Of a stretch of DNA of 64,000 nucleotides, positions 33,290 through 44,193 are shown piece by piece. How positions within the stretch are numbered: position 1 is the first letter of the stretch; each line of letters starts with the position of its first letter. The position numbers were made by a program, and so were the translations under genes. The notes under the pieces were generated by a model that did not search any database, had not been told where the DNA came from, and saw only the letters and a program-made list of their open reading frames with translations. This DNA is from Schistocephalus solidus (lineage: Eukaryota > Platyhelminthes > Cestoda > Diphyllobothriidea > Diphyllobothriidae), in NCBI GenBank assembly GCA_017591395.1, contig WEDG01004629.1, positions 186,001 to 250,000 on the forward strand, in the 5' to 3' direction.

Positions 33290-34670
33290 GCAGCTACCGC
33301 ACTCTCTCCTCCTCCCCCACCTGAGCCCGGTGTCAAGACAGAGTCAAGAAGATCGGAGATGGGAGAGGGCGCAGGTGGCTGGCGCGGCCGGAGTCGCCCT
33401 GGGCGTGCCACCACACCTGGCTCGGATCCCATGGAGTGGGAGTGCCATAAAGGCCACATTAAGAAGGAGCCATTGCAACCTGACTCTCAGTCCGCCAGTC
33501 AGCCACTCCACACAAAAACACATTGGGCTGACCACGCGGTCCGAGTTATCCCGTCAGTTGGCAACTTATCTAAGCCACGGCTTTTAGCGCACCGTGATAG
33601 TTTCAAGCGCGTCAGATTGTTTTATAGTGAGGAAAAATACGCTAAGCTCTCGACCTCACTCTCCCCCACCCCCACAAATCAGACCACTGTCCGAGCCGGT
33701 CAGTTGTCTGATGCGGAAGCGGGCGCAGCTGCTGGTGACCTCGTCTACGTATACTACGTACACGACCTGGCCCCCCAAACACAAGCACCAGGATTTCACA
33801 CAACAGGGGGTTGAACGGCTTACATCTCACATGTGTGAGATAGCCAGAGGTCACGTTAAGAAGGAGCCATCGCAGCCTGACTCTCAGACCACCAGTCAGC
33901 CACTCCACACAACACACATTGGACTAACTGCGAGGTCTGAGTGTAATTGTCAGTTGGCAACCTTCCAACCGCGGCGGTTAACGTGACCGCATACTCTTCT
34001 CCTCCCCCACCTGAGCCCGGTCTCATGACACAGTCAAGAAGACCGGAGATGGGAGAGGGCACAGGTGGCTGGCGCGGCCGGAGCCGCCCCTGGGCGTGCC
34101 ACCACACCTGGCTCGGATCCCACAGAGTGGGGGTGTCATAAAGACCACATTAAGAAGGAGCCATTGCAGCCTGACTCTCAGTCCGCCAGTCAGCCACTCC
34201 ACACAAAACACACATTGGGCTGACCACGCGGTCCGAGTTATCTCGCCAGTTGGCAACCTTCCAAGCCACGGCTTTTAGCGCACCGTGATAGTTTTAAGCG
34301 CGTCAGATTGTTTATAGTGAGGAATATGAGCTGAGCTGTCGACCTCACTCTCTCACCCACCCCCACAGTCAGACTACTGTCCGAGCCGGTCAGTTGCCTG
34401 ATGTGGGAGTGGGCACATTGGCTGACGGATCGGCGTACCCGTCTTCGCGCGCCACAGCACGACCTGGCCCCCATAACGCACACACCAGGATTCACAAACT
34501 CAGGGGATATGGAGCAGCCATCGCCGTCTGACCCCCAGTCCACTAGTCAGTCACTCGACACACACAGCACATACACTGAGGCGACGGCGTGGTCTGGTGG
34601 AAGCAGTCAGATTGGCAGACTTCCCAGCCACGGTTTCCTCTGGCATACTCTGCTAAAATGGTGATTGTGA
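33290..34670. repeat. ~690-bp direct duplication inside the RTE 3'UTR
   Basis: Two long direct copies can be aligned by eye. GTCAAGAAGA.CGGAGATGGG occurs at about 33343 and 34034, TGGCTGGCGCGGCCGGAG at about 33376 and 34066, and GTCAGATTGTTTTATAGTGA (33621) matches its counterpart near 34303. The partial block at 33855-33965 repeats AGGAGCCATCGCAGCCTGAC again. R0 (21000-21500) has a single copy, so the duplication is particular to R1 or its source. Confidence 0.7.
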
Positions 34671-34689
34671 GGGTGTTTTCGATGCATTG

Positions 34690-35390
34690 CTGTAGGTAGT
34701 GTGTGCTATCGGGAAGCTTAGCCTCCGGTAGTTTACCGGAGGTTGTCAGGAGGCGCATGTGTCCTAATAGGCCCATGCGGTGTGTAAAATGTGCGGGAGC
34801 AGTGAGGGCAGTGAAGGCGAACGCGTCGACTGTATGTCGGAGCCCCAGGCACTGGTTCACTAGCCTCCGTGCGATGGATTGGCAGGTAACCGACCAGGCC
34901 GATGCGTGAGTTGAAGTTGCGGGCGCAGTGTGGGCAGGAGAAATCGGTAGAGGCTGGGAGGATGTCATTCATGGTGGGGGAGTCAGGTGCTAAGAATGGC
35001 AGGAGCGGAGGATGTGCATGGTTTATCGGTGTTGTCGGCATTGTGGTGTATGCCGCTGTCATGGGTGCGCATGTGACCGAATAGGCCCATACGATGAGTG
35101 AAAGCGCGAGGACAGTGAGGGCAGTGGAGGCGACGATCTCTGCTGTGTGATGGTGTTCCAGGCACTGGCTCACCGGTGTCTGTACGATGTATTCGCAAGT
35201 GACCGACCAGGCCGATGCGTGAGGTGAATGTGCGGTCGCATTGAGTACAGCTTAGGAGAGATTCCCCATCGCTGATGGTGGTGGTGGTGGTGGTGGAGGT
35301 AGTGAAGGCGAAGACGGTGGTGGTTGCGGTGGTGGGGGTAGCAGGCGATGAGTAGATGGATGTGGTCTCTATGATGGTGGGAGAAATGGT
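34690..35390 (-). pseudogene. RTE C-terminal C2H2 zinc-finger region
   Basis: Minus-strand frames encode a Thr-rich linker, then LSCTQCDRTFTSRIGLVGHL with RIHRTDTGEPVPGTP, then LHCPHCPRAFTHRMGLFGHM (34983-35198), and a second pair FSCPHCARNFNSRIGLVGYL and LHCPHCSRTF (to 34733). Each finger is a C-x2-C...H-x3-H type, arranged as two pairs joined by EPVPG linkers. The frame changes between the pairs, and the last finger is damaged (YTPHGPIRTH). In the intact element these fingers would follow the RT and probably bind element RNA or target DNA; that role is inference. Confidence 0.75.
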
Positions 35391-35659
35391 GTAGGGGTGT
35401 AGGGGTACTAGTTAGGGGCAGCACCACACAGCTTGCATTTGGTTGCTCCATTTGTCTCGTACAGGTGGTGAATGCTCCTGTGGCCGCCTCTAACTGGTAC
35501 CCAACTCTCACCTGTGGCTCCTCGAAGTTGGGTTCTTCCCAGCGGCCACAGCCCTGGCAACTGTCACGACCGGCGGGCTAAACCAAGTGAGGGTCTCCGG
35601 TGTTGTGTGTGCCTCCACACCAGGTATGTCTGACTCCAGAACTTCCCACCTCCCCCCTC

Positions 35660-35992
35660 TCAAAAAGTCCTACGGTGGGGGTGACAGCTACCCCGTAGGC
35701 GGCCCAGACTAACTCGGGTCGTTTTCTCACTAAAACAAATCCGTGACCCATAGTGGAGTTCGGCAGCCGCCTGGGATGTCCAAGCAGCCCTATTTAAGTA
35801 TAGCACTGCTTGCCTCCTCGCGGAGGAAGGGGCTAGAAAATGTGCCCTAAAAATTTGCTGGGTCTCACGTCTTCTGCAGCTGGCCGCGGCTCGCAGATCG
35901 CAAACTACGCGGTCGTAAAACTCAAACAAACAACAATACCCCCCGTCCCCATCCCCCTCGCCATACCCTCCAGGCTGCTCGGGTGAGTCCAC
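35660..35992 (-). other. Antisense open frame in RTE 5'UTR (110 codons)
   Basis: The antisense strand of the R2 5'UTR is open for 110 codons, and the same frame is open in R3 (61921-62208, 95 codons) and R4 (plus strand 23613-23948, 111 codons). Shared peptides include [15 protein letters not shown] and [10 protein letters not shown]. The 3' part differs among copies. I do not claim it is expressed. It is listed because three separate copies keep it open. It has no recognised domain. Confidence 0.35.
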
Positions 35993-35999
35993 TCACACT

Positions 36000-36801
36000 A
36001 GCAGCCTGGAATGTTCGTTCCCTTTAGACAATCCTAGGAGCAACCGGCCGGAACCGGAGGATGGCGCTAGTCGCTCGGGAACTGGCGCACTACAAGGTGG
36101 ACATTGCTGCTCTCAGCGAGACCAGATTCTCTGAGCAGGGTCAGCTGGAGGAGGTGGGGGCCGGTTACACCTTCTTCTGGAGCGGCCGGCCAAAGGCAGA
36201 GCGACGCGACGCTGGTGTTGCCTTTGCCATCCGTAACGACATCGTGGGACGTCTGCCCTGTCTGGTGCAGGGTATCAATGATCGCCTGATGAGCCTCCGC
36301 CTGCCTCTTCGGGGAGACCAGTTCGCCACCATCATCAGCGCCTACGCTCCCCCAATGACGAGCTCTGATGCGGCGAAAGACAAATTCTACGAGGACCTGC
36401 ACGCCCTGCTGGCGACTGTGCCGAAAGAGGACAAGGTTATTGTCCTTGGTGACTTCAACGCCCGCGTCGGGACGGACCATGCTGCCTGGCAGGGAGTGCT
36501 GGGTCCCCACGGTCTCGGTAGCTGTAACGATAACGGCCTCCTTCTTCTGCGCACGTGTGCGGAACACCGTCTCCTGCTGACCAACACCTTCTTCCGCCTT
36601 CCGACGCGGGAGAAGCCCATGTGGATGCACCCTCGGTCGCGGCACTGGCATCTGCTGGACTATGTTCTCGTCCGGAGGCGAGATCGACAGGACGTGCTGG
36701 TAACCAAGGCGATCCGCGATGCCGATGGTTGGACAGATCACCGCCTCGTCATCTCTCAGATGAGGCTCCGACTGCAACCCCCGACGAAGGCCCCAAGGTA
36801 A
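36000..36801 (+). pseudogene. RTE endonuclease domain, copy R2
   Basis: The AP-type endonuclease reads [20 protein letters not shown] (SETR, metal-binding Glu), then [12 protein letters not shown] (GDFNA block), WHLLDYVLV, and [14 protein letters not shown] (DH catalytic block). The open part starts at 36061; upstream, TLAAWNVRSL is cut off by a one-base deletion (CCCTTTAGAC against CCCTTTTAGAC in R3 near 36022), giving a TAG. At the 3' side an extra C near 36780 puts the frame out of register with the linker. The enzyme would nick the target site. This copy is nonfunctional. Confidence 0.85.
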
Positions 36802-37215
36802 GAGGCCGCCATGTAAGTTAAATACTCTTTTATTAAATTTGCCTGCTCACTGTTTTGATTTCAGCAACCAAATAACCGAGAAACTGGAGGACCTGCATGC
36901 TCCAGCTGATAACGCTACCGTGGAGACACGATGGTGTCAACTGCGAAATGTCATCCAGTCCACCGCCCTCGATGTTCTCGGACGCGCACGCCGTCGACAC
37001 CAGGACTGGTTTGACGACAATGACGCCGACATCAGCAACATACTCGCAGAGAAGAATGGACTACACAAAGCCTACATGGACCTTTGGACTGCTGCCACCA
37101 AAGCAGCCTTTTTTCAGATGCCGGCGCCTTGTACAACAACGGCTGCGGGAGATGCAGGATGCCTGGATGATCCGAAAGGCTGAGGAAATCCAGGGGGTAT
37201 GCGGACCGCAATGAA
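36801..37215 (+). pseudogene. RTE linker between endonuclease and RT, frameshifted (R2)
   Basis: In frame the sequence reads [20 protein letters not shown], then NQITEKLEDLHAP and HQDWFDDNDADISNILAEKN. After a six-T run (37109-37114) the sense frame shifts to RCRRLVQQRLREMQDAW, and an extra G in the run near 37191-37195 shifts it again before the RT starts at 37216. The T-run shift is also present in copy R3; the extra G is not. Confidence 0.75.
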
Positions 37216-39054
37216 ATGAAAAACTTTTTCAAAGCCATCAAGGCCATCTACGGCCCGTGTATCAAGGGGTCCGCACCGCTGCTCAGCTCTGACGGCACAA
37301 CACTGCTGACAGAGAAATCGCAAATTCTGAAGCGCTGGGCCGAGCAGTTCAGAAGTGTCCTTAATTTCTATTCAGCCATCTCCGATGCTGCCATTGACCG
37401 GCTCCCACAAGTTGACACGAACAATGACCTGGATCTGCCGCCTTCCCTACCAGAAACTATCCGGGCCGTGCCGCAGATTTCCACCGGTAAAGCACCGGGA
37501 TCCGACGCAATCCCACCGGAAGTCTACAAGAACGGTGGGCCCCGGCTGATGGCAGAACTCAAAACACTCTTCCAGGAGATGTGGTGCCAAGGACAAGTTC
37601 CTCAGGATTTCAAAGACGCGACCATCGTCCATCTCTACAAACGGAAGGGGAACCGGCAACTCTGTGATAATCACAGAGGCATCTCGTTGCTCAACATCGC
37701 CGGGAAGATCTTCGCCCGTATCCTTCTCAATCGTCTTAACGGTCACCTAGAGCAGGGCCTGCTCCCGGAAAGCCAATGTGGCTTCCGCCGACACCGCGGA
37801 ACAACCGATATGATCTTTGCCGCCCGCCAGCTACAAGAGAAGTGTCAGGAGATGCGAACTCACCTATACACTACCTTCGTGGATCTAACGAAAGCCTTTG
37901 ACACGGTGAATCGCGACGGACTGTGGAAAGTCATGCAGAAATTCGGCTGTCCTGAGCGGTTCACGCACATGGTGCGTCAGCTTCATGACGGGATGACGGC
38001 GCGCGTCACTGACAATGGGACGGTATCCGAAGCATTCGCAGTGACCAACGGAGTGAAGCAGGGCTGCGTGCTGGCCCCCACCCTCTTCAGTCTCATGTTC
38101 TCGGCTATGCTATTGGACGCCTACCGTGATGAGCAGCCTGGTATCCGCATCGCCTACAGAACTTACGGGCACCTTCTCAACAGTCGGCGTATGCCGGCTC
38201 CAACGCGCGTGTCTACGACTACAGTCCATGACTTGCTCTTCGCGGACGACTGCGCCCTTAACACCGGGACGGAGGAGGACATGCAAAGGAGCATGGACAT
38301 CTTCGCCGAAGGCTGCGCCGATTTCGGATTAACAATCAGTGCAGCCAAAACGGTTGTCATGCACCAGCCGCCACCCAGCACGGAATACAATGCTCCTCGA
38401 ATCAATGTCAACGGTGCTCAACTCAAAAACGTGGAAACCTTCGCTTATCTAGGAAGCACGATGTCGCGCAACACGAGAATCGATGACGAGGTTGCCCAAC
38501 GGATCTCCAAAGCTAGTCAGGCCTTCGGCCGGCTGCAGGCCTCCATGTGGAATCGCCACGGTATTCACCTGAACACCAAACTGATGATGTACAAGGCCGT
38601 CGTCTTGACGACACTCCTTTACGGAGCGAAAACCTGGACCGTCTACTCGAACCAAGCGAGGAAGCTGAATCACTTTCATCTCAGCTGCCTCCGCAGAATA
38701 CTGAAGCTGAGATGGCAAGACAGGATTCCAGACACGGAAGTCCTGGAGCGGACCGGAATCCTCAGCATCCATGCCATGCTGAGGCAAGTGCAACTGCGAT
38801 GGAGCGGCCAACTGGTAAGAATGGACGACGAGCGACTACCCAAACGACTTTTCTACGGAGAGGTCGCTACGGGTTCTCGCCGGCAGGGAGGTCGAAAACG
38901 ACGCTACAAGGACACTTTGAAGAAATCGCTGAAGCAACTGCAAATCAACTCGGCGACCTGGGAGGACCTCGCCCAGGATAGACCGGCATGGAGAAGATCA
39001 GTAAAGACTGGTTCAGCAATCTATGAGGCCAACCGGATCGCCGCCGCCAAGGCC
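37216..39054 (+). pseudogene. RTE reverse transcriptase, long intact frame (R2)
   Basis: An uninterrupted frame of 613 RTE codons, continuing to 39225 through SINE sequence. Motifs by residue of this frame: [12 protein letters not shown] 91-102, [18 protein letters not shown] 153-170, catalytic [10 protein letters not shown] 220-229, [16 protein letters not shown] 277-292, catalytic LFADDCALN 341-349, [10 protein letters not shown] 405-414, then the RTE C-terminal conserved block with [13 protein letters not shown] about 503-515 and [10 protein letters not shown] 540-549. The M at 37216 is only the first Met after a frameshift; in a live element the protein would continue from the endonuclease. 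Intact catalytic residues suggest a young copy, but it lacks the zinc-finger tail, and its endonuclease is out of frame, so autonomous activity is unlikely. Confidence 0.88.
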
Positions 39055-39230
39055 TGTGGCTCACTTATTAGAGCGTTGGACTTCCGATCAGCAGGTCGCG
39101 TGTTCGATCCTCGGATGGTGCACCACCTGAGGTTCGGTAGGACTGGCTGGCTACAGCTAGTAAACCAGAAAAAGTCATTTCAGTCTCCCTCATCTTTGCC
39201 AGCAATATTTATCTGCATATCATAGGCTTA
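39054..39230 (+). repeat. tRNA-derived SINE copy (D), fused to the RTE RT
   Basis: It starts exactly where RTE homology ends, with CCTGTGGCTCACTTATTAGA (A box), GCAGGTCGCGTGTTCGATCC (B box), then the body GGTGCACCACCTGAGGTTCG, GTAGGACTGGCTGGCTACAG, CAGTCTCCCTCATCTTTGCC and AGCAATATTTATCTGCATAT. It aligns well with the minus-strand copy at 51915-52100. The RT reading frame runs through it to a stop at 39226, adding 56 SINE-derived codons. Confidence 0.75.
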
Positions 39231-40189
39231 CTGTCTAACCGTCTCAGCCACGGAAAGAAAAACAGCGTAGAGCTTTTATGTACACATCATACCGCAGTAT
39301 TTAAAAGCACCATCGGCCAAGATATCACAATAATGGTCCAATTTCATCAGTCTGTACTTGAAATTAACTGTTTGCAAGTTCACCGGGTAGCGACTGGGTG
39401 ATGGTAACTAGTGCACTCCAGAATGCACTTATCGCCCGCATTTGAGTGCGCACTAGTGACCACAGTTGTACCCGTGTATGTTATCCCTAGTTCAGTAGTA
39501 TATCTATCTTGGCCGCGGTTTATTCGGCAAATGAACCCATTTCGCAGTGGACATGGTTGAGTTTTAATGCGCACCCAAAGAATATAGACTTTTGTGACCA
39601 TAAGTACTAGTAGAACCATAATCTTCACTGCCTTGTCATGATCGTAGGAGTTCATTTGTAGCCGCCATCGATATGATCAGCCTGGCTGCTCCTGCAGTAT
39701 CTGTAGGTGGTTAATTTAATATAAGAGGGAATTCTTTAGCATCATTACCGGTGTATAAATGATTTCTTCGTATTTGTAGGTGCCAGAAATGCATAGAAGC
39801 CAGCTACGATGAGCAACTATGAAAACCATGTCTTCAGTACGTGGTGCTACTGATCAGCTTCGTTTTATGATCTGCTTACGTTTCCAGTCCAGACTGTTTT
39901 ATTCGAGAAAACTGTCTGACTTCCTGTATATGGTGTAGCGTCGTCGGAGGTACTAGAGTCAGGTCAAATTAACCTTCGTCGGACTAATGCATGTTTAGAT
40001 TTTTCTTGTAAAAACTTTACAAGAGCTCCATTCGTGAGATACTGTGAGGCCACTGTGATAACTCGAACTTCGACTTTTGCTTTACCAATTTTATCAAGAC
40101 TTTGTTAGTCCCACGATGGACCAGGATACCATGAACAGATTCCAGCTGTTCTTCACCGCTGAACTAAAAGTGTCCTGAGAGCTAAACAT
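39231..40189. other. No gene recognised
   Basis: About 1 kb of sequence after the RTE/SINE junction. The missing RTE 3' end does not resume here. No motif or repeat partner was found. Confidence 0.35.
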
Positions 40190-40450
40190 CGGACTGTAAT
40201 GGCTACTTCTCAGGGCGGTCTTTATGGCACTCTCACGCATGCGAAATCCAAACCTCATAAAAGCCTGGTACATGTAAGTAGGAAAAGGTCGTGTGTGGCA
40301 CGCGTAAACAGGTTATTTAGCTTTGACAATCCCTTCGGCTGCGCCCACCTCCAGTCGGCTTGTCATTGTCTTACCATCGGAACAAGGTGGATGAGGGAGG
40401 GGAAAGTGCATTAGATGCCTCGCAAGTCGCCAGTGCCACGCTCACTCCAT
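40190..40450 (+). repeat. Decayed RTE 3'UTR fragment
   Basis: TAATGGCTACTTCTCAGGG then GGTCTTTATGGCACTCTCAC resembles the R0 3'UTR (CAATGGCTCCTTCTTAATGT, GGTCTTTATGGCACTCCAAC). A later stretch (GTCATTGTCTTACCATCGG, GGAGGGGAAAGTGCATTAGA) matches the terminal part with many changes. It is an old copy. Confidence 0.45.
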
Positions 40451-40764
40451 GAGACACGGTGGATTTCGTCGCTTTAGACAATCGAGGTGATAGGTGACTC
40501 GAACGACTTTTACTACGTTTTAAGGCATAATTAAAAGGATTGTGCAGCATTCGGGTTTGCAGCCGCTTTTCCACATCACCTTATCCGCTCATTGGTGTTT
40601 CGCTGATACTTGAGCAAGCGAAACTGAGATTCCCAGCCAGAGTGATAAAGAAATCATAAGAGATCGTTAGGATCATTTTAGTTCCAATCTGAACTTTGCG
40701 ACAATTGAGACTGTTGTCTGGTTTGGAACTTAGAGCGATAAGCAAGTTCGCGGTCATCACTTAG

Positions 40765-41125
40765 ACAGAAAAGAGAGAGGTAAAGAGATAGACATATGCT
40801 TAGTTTGAAAGTATCATTCCGAAATTTTCAGCAGAAAGTCCTCCATTCACCGTGGATGAAAGTGGGTCCCAAAACAGATAACATAGGAAGATGCCAGTCG
40901 ATATATAATGGCCGAACACTGCAGCTGTCGACATTATGAGGAATCGTCGGTGAATGCTTTCCAAAACGGTACGCGGATAAACTCATTTAGGTATTTCGGA
41001 TAACGAAGAGAGATAAAATTTGTATAAAATGATAAAATAGGCCAACCGATGTACAAATAAGAAAACCTCCATGTGAATGAATAGCAGAAAAAAATGGCGC
41101 ATCAATTTCAATAGCCCGCATTTAA
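40765..41125 (+). repeat. Unclassified interspersed repeat X, copy 1
   Basis: A GAGAGAG-type start is followed by TTTGAAAGTATCATTC, AATTTTCAGCAGAAAG, TCCATTCACCGTGGATG, then AAATAGGCCAACCGATGTAC and GAAAAAAATGGCGCATCAAT. It aligns with 58074-58457 over its whole length (about 360-385 bp) with moderate divergence. There is no open frame, no tRNA-like boxes and no terminal inverted repeats. Confidence 0.65.
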
Positions 41126-42824
41126 CAATGGCTTCTGTGTCTAGTCAATGCCAATTTGAGTGAATAGATGACCCACTAATTTCATTCATTGATCGCGTCC
41201 ACACCTCTTGCATTCAGTCACCCCTCTTTGCACTCAGAATTAGCGGATGCACATGAAAAGTGAGTTCGGCAACTGAGACGATAATTCGTGCGAAACTAAA
41301 CTGGTGCGCATTTTATATATTCAGCTAGCCTATTCCGGAAAATGCCTTTTCCAAACGCAGAATATGTTTATAAATAACGTGAGTAATTTAAATATTAACA
41401 TGCTTGAGTGGAAATTGACGTTGTCACGTATTTCATCGGATTACCTTACTAATAGCTATCCTAGGTTTAGTTTGCGCAACACACATGTATTTCTGGGAGG
41501 AGAGAGTAGTTTAAACTCCAGATTCTTGCTAAAGAGAACTTGCCGCACTTTAAAATTGATTTTTTCCTCTATGAAAATCAAATGAAACAAGGTGGAAGCA
41601 AGCAGGTTATTTTTAGAAAAACCACATGTTTTATGGATTTTCAAAATTCATATTTGCAAATCTGTATCCTGTGATGCCCTAAAACGTAGCAATAACACCT
41701 ACTAGCAATTCTTTTTTTATACGTCCCGATACCTTTCCGCCCTTTACGAATACTTAATATCGTACCACGAAACTGCCCTTCAAAAACTGACTATGTTTGG
41801 TGTGAAGCATGTGATAAGCTATTTTTGTATGATCTAGTTTCCGCTAATTTACGAACGGAAACAGAACGGACACAAAATTATCCGTTTTCGCACCATCTTG
41901 GTATTTATATGAATACTCTGTTGTGCATTCACGGTCTTAGAAAGAAGCCTAAAGGCAAGCCAACATAGTGAAAATGGCTTAAATATAAGAAGAAAAATTA
42001 ATTCTTCCATTTAAGGCAGCAACAATATTACTAAGTTTCAAGAAAGTCAGAAATGATCAAAAGTCTCACTTTTTAAACGAAATAAATGTTACAAATAATT
42101 TTTTTCTGGTTCGGTAATTTCCGCCTTTTTTTAAAAAAACAGCTGTTATTTCTAAATATCATATTGCTACTTTTAATATTTCTTCTATGGTTTCAATTCA
42201 GCTAAAATATTTTATTAATATTTCAAAACTTTGGTTCATACTTTTGTGCCCGTTTGCTAGTGGTTAGCTATCGTTCGTAAATTTCGGCACCTTGCATGAG
42301 ATAGGTCACTTACTGAATGTTGACTTGCCTATTAATTGACTTATCCAAAGTTTTGGTGATTACCCCGGGCGCAGCCTCTATTAACTCGCTGAGGCAAACC
42401 GGATCACCAACGGTTGCATGGCTACTAAAAGATAAACAATGGGATGGCCGGTTCTAGCCACCCCATAAATATAAGTCACTTACACGGTTTTCACAGTCTT
42501 TCACGAGTGACAGTAGGCCTATTTGTCCGAATTTTCCTACGTTTGATAAAGTGACCGCAGTATTTTCTCGCGACTTCTTAGTGCGTCGATAGTTTCAAAT
42601 GTCAGGTATCGCTCCATGGAACTGATGAGTAAGAGACATAAAATTAAACCAAATTAGCAGCTCATAGGATTTTCCCGAAATCGCAAGACTCAGCTAGGAT
42701 CTGTAGCGAAGCCTGGGTTTATTCATTTCAGGTGCCCAGCTGACTGTTTCTACAGGTTAAAATTATGATTATTTCGCAATTTGTCCTCCTATTGCAATTG
42801 AACGTATTAGCTAAGTGATGAGAT
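41126..42824. other. No gene recognised
   Basis: About 1.7 kb, AT-rich again like the first 8 kb. Open frames such as 41304-41585 have no recognised motif. Confidence 0.3.
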
Positions 42825-42960
42825 AGAAAGAGAGACAGGGAAAAACACTTTATTTTGAAGGCATTATTCCCAATGTTTCAACAAAAGCGTCCCCCGTTCA
42901 TTGTGACCGGAATACGAATAAATAGATGTCGAGAGAATTAGTGGCTTAGCACAAAACTGC
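42825..42960 (+). repeat. Repeat X, copy 2 (left part only)
   Basis: AGAAAGAGAGACAGGG, CACTTTATTTTGAAGGCATT and AAGCGTCCCCCGTTCATTGT match the left third of repeat X. Homology fades after about 42960. Confidence 0.5.
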
Positions 42961-44193
42961 ACCGCTATTATGGGGAAAAAATAGAAATACGAGTTTCTGA
43001 TTTTCAGTCTCCTTACACGTCGGGTATCCTGGCAGAACTGGCAATACGGAGCGTTGATATTTCGATGTGTGGCAAGAGATGTGCCGAAGGTCACGTCGTA
43101 TACAGCGGAAAAGCTACAAAGCAGTTAGTTGGGTTGAAAGCAATGGACAATGTCCTCCAGAATTCGATCCCCGAATTGATTGCCCTGGGCAAAATGTTGC
43201 TATATTATGTTATCGACTAAAAGATACATGCGAAACTATCAACAACAGAAGAAGGCGTTCGGACTACACGTTTTAAACTCAGCATATATTTTTCAAGCAT
43301 AGTAGGAAAAATGCCAGTGGAGTAATAAAGAATGTGAGACAGAGTATAGGCCTCTAAAAATCTCAAGATTAGGGGTTGACAGTTGTTAAAGAGATGGGCA
43401 GCATCATTCTGAATTCAATCAGAAAATGCCTTGACCGTTATGAAATACCGCCGTACCCAAATGACATAAGGGACACTGAGAGCAGGAGAGAGCATTTTAA
43501 GAACACACTTTAAATCGAGTATGCAAGAGGGAGTATGCATGCATCTATAAATATTCAGATTAGGGACTGTGAATGTGTGTGACAGGGATTTTATGAATTT
43601 TATTTAAAATAATTGTAACATCAACTGAGAAGAAGACATTTGAGGAAAGACGCTCAAACATTGAGGATAATGTCGAAGGATTCAGGAATGGGACATGGTT
43701 GCCGTCGAAACGCAGGTTAGACTGATTTATAAGCATGATACCAGTTTCCAACGCCCATACCAAATTATGATCCAACCATGCTTCAGAAATGGGTGATTAG
43801 CCGCATAAGTCACGTGGGTATAGTGAGTGCGGAGAACAACAAAATCTGTAAACTAAGAAGCAATCTGTCCAGGAAAGCCACAGTCAGATATTTTGCTAAG
43901 ATGGAGGTCGTGAGGGCCCATTTTGAATGCAGTCATGAAATGTATATGCATGCACACGACAGCCCTTACCTAGGTCTCTTAGCTCAGGGCAAACTACAAG
44001 AGCAACAACATTCAAGCTACCGCACCTGGCTTTATAAGCAGAAGGACATAATGGAGCCTAGAGTAAACAGTTTGGCAAGCTTTGGATTTGCGGAGGACTG
44101 AAGGATTTAGGACCAGAAGTATTAAGTGATTCAAGTGATTCTTGCGGCACGCCAAACGTCAGATGGCTTTGCTTCTATGGAAGGCATGTTAGT

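Larger units (their letters stand above)
33184..35393 (-). mobile_element. RTE-like LINE copy R1, 5'-truncated (C-terminus and 3'UTR)
   Basis: On minus from about 35393 the copy contains the Pro/Thr/Ser-rich linker and zinc-finger C-terminus of the RTE protein (to about 34700), then a long 3'UTR ending at 33184 in the terminal signature and the GAT tail. The RT and endonuclease are absent. Much of the 3'UTR is duplicated: matching points such as GAGATGGGAGAGGG recur at about 33356 and 34046 (offset about 690 bp), and a third partial block lies at 33855-33965. Its truncated 5' end abuts the 5' end of copy R2. Confidence 0.8.
35394..39053 (+). mobile_element. RTE-like LINE copy R2, full 5' end, 3'-truncated
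   Basis: It starts at about 35394 with GGGGTGTAGGGG, the 5' boundary shared with the copies at 61655 and 24133. A 5'UTR of about 600 bp, the endonuclease (about 36000-36801), a linker (36801-37215) and a long intact RT frame follow. At 39053, in the codons for AAKA just after the RT, it switches to a tRNA-like SINE, so the zinc-finger C-terminus and 3'UTR are missing. A LINE that is complete at 5' but lacks its 3' end cannot arise by target-primed reverse transcription alone. A later deletion or recombination is implied. Confidence 0.85.

Noticed and set aside
36067..36777. 236-codon minus-strand frame opposite the RTE endonuclease (also 62447-63052)
   Set aside because: It is a shadow of the strongly coding plus strand; its conservation follows from the endonuclease. 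This differs from the antisense frame in the noncoding 5'UTR, which is reported separately.
36798..36864. A 67-bp GT...AG 'intron' between RTE endonuclease and linker (also 63054-63119)
   Set aside because: It has a good donor (AAGGTAAGA) and acceptor (TTTTGATTTCAG), but the same bases translate in the linker frame of R2 as [20 protein letters not shown] without a stop, and R3 spliced would hit a stop. I take it as coding sequence that looks like an intron.
43110..43200. Further tRNA-like SINE
   Set aside because: There is one B-box-like AATTCGATCCCCG, but no convincing A box spacing or family body.
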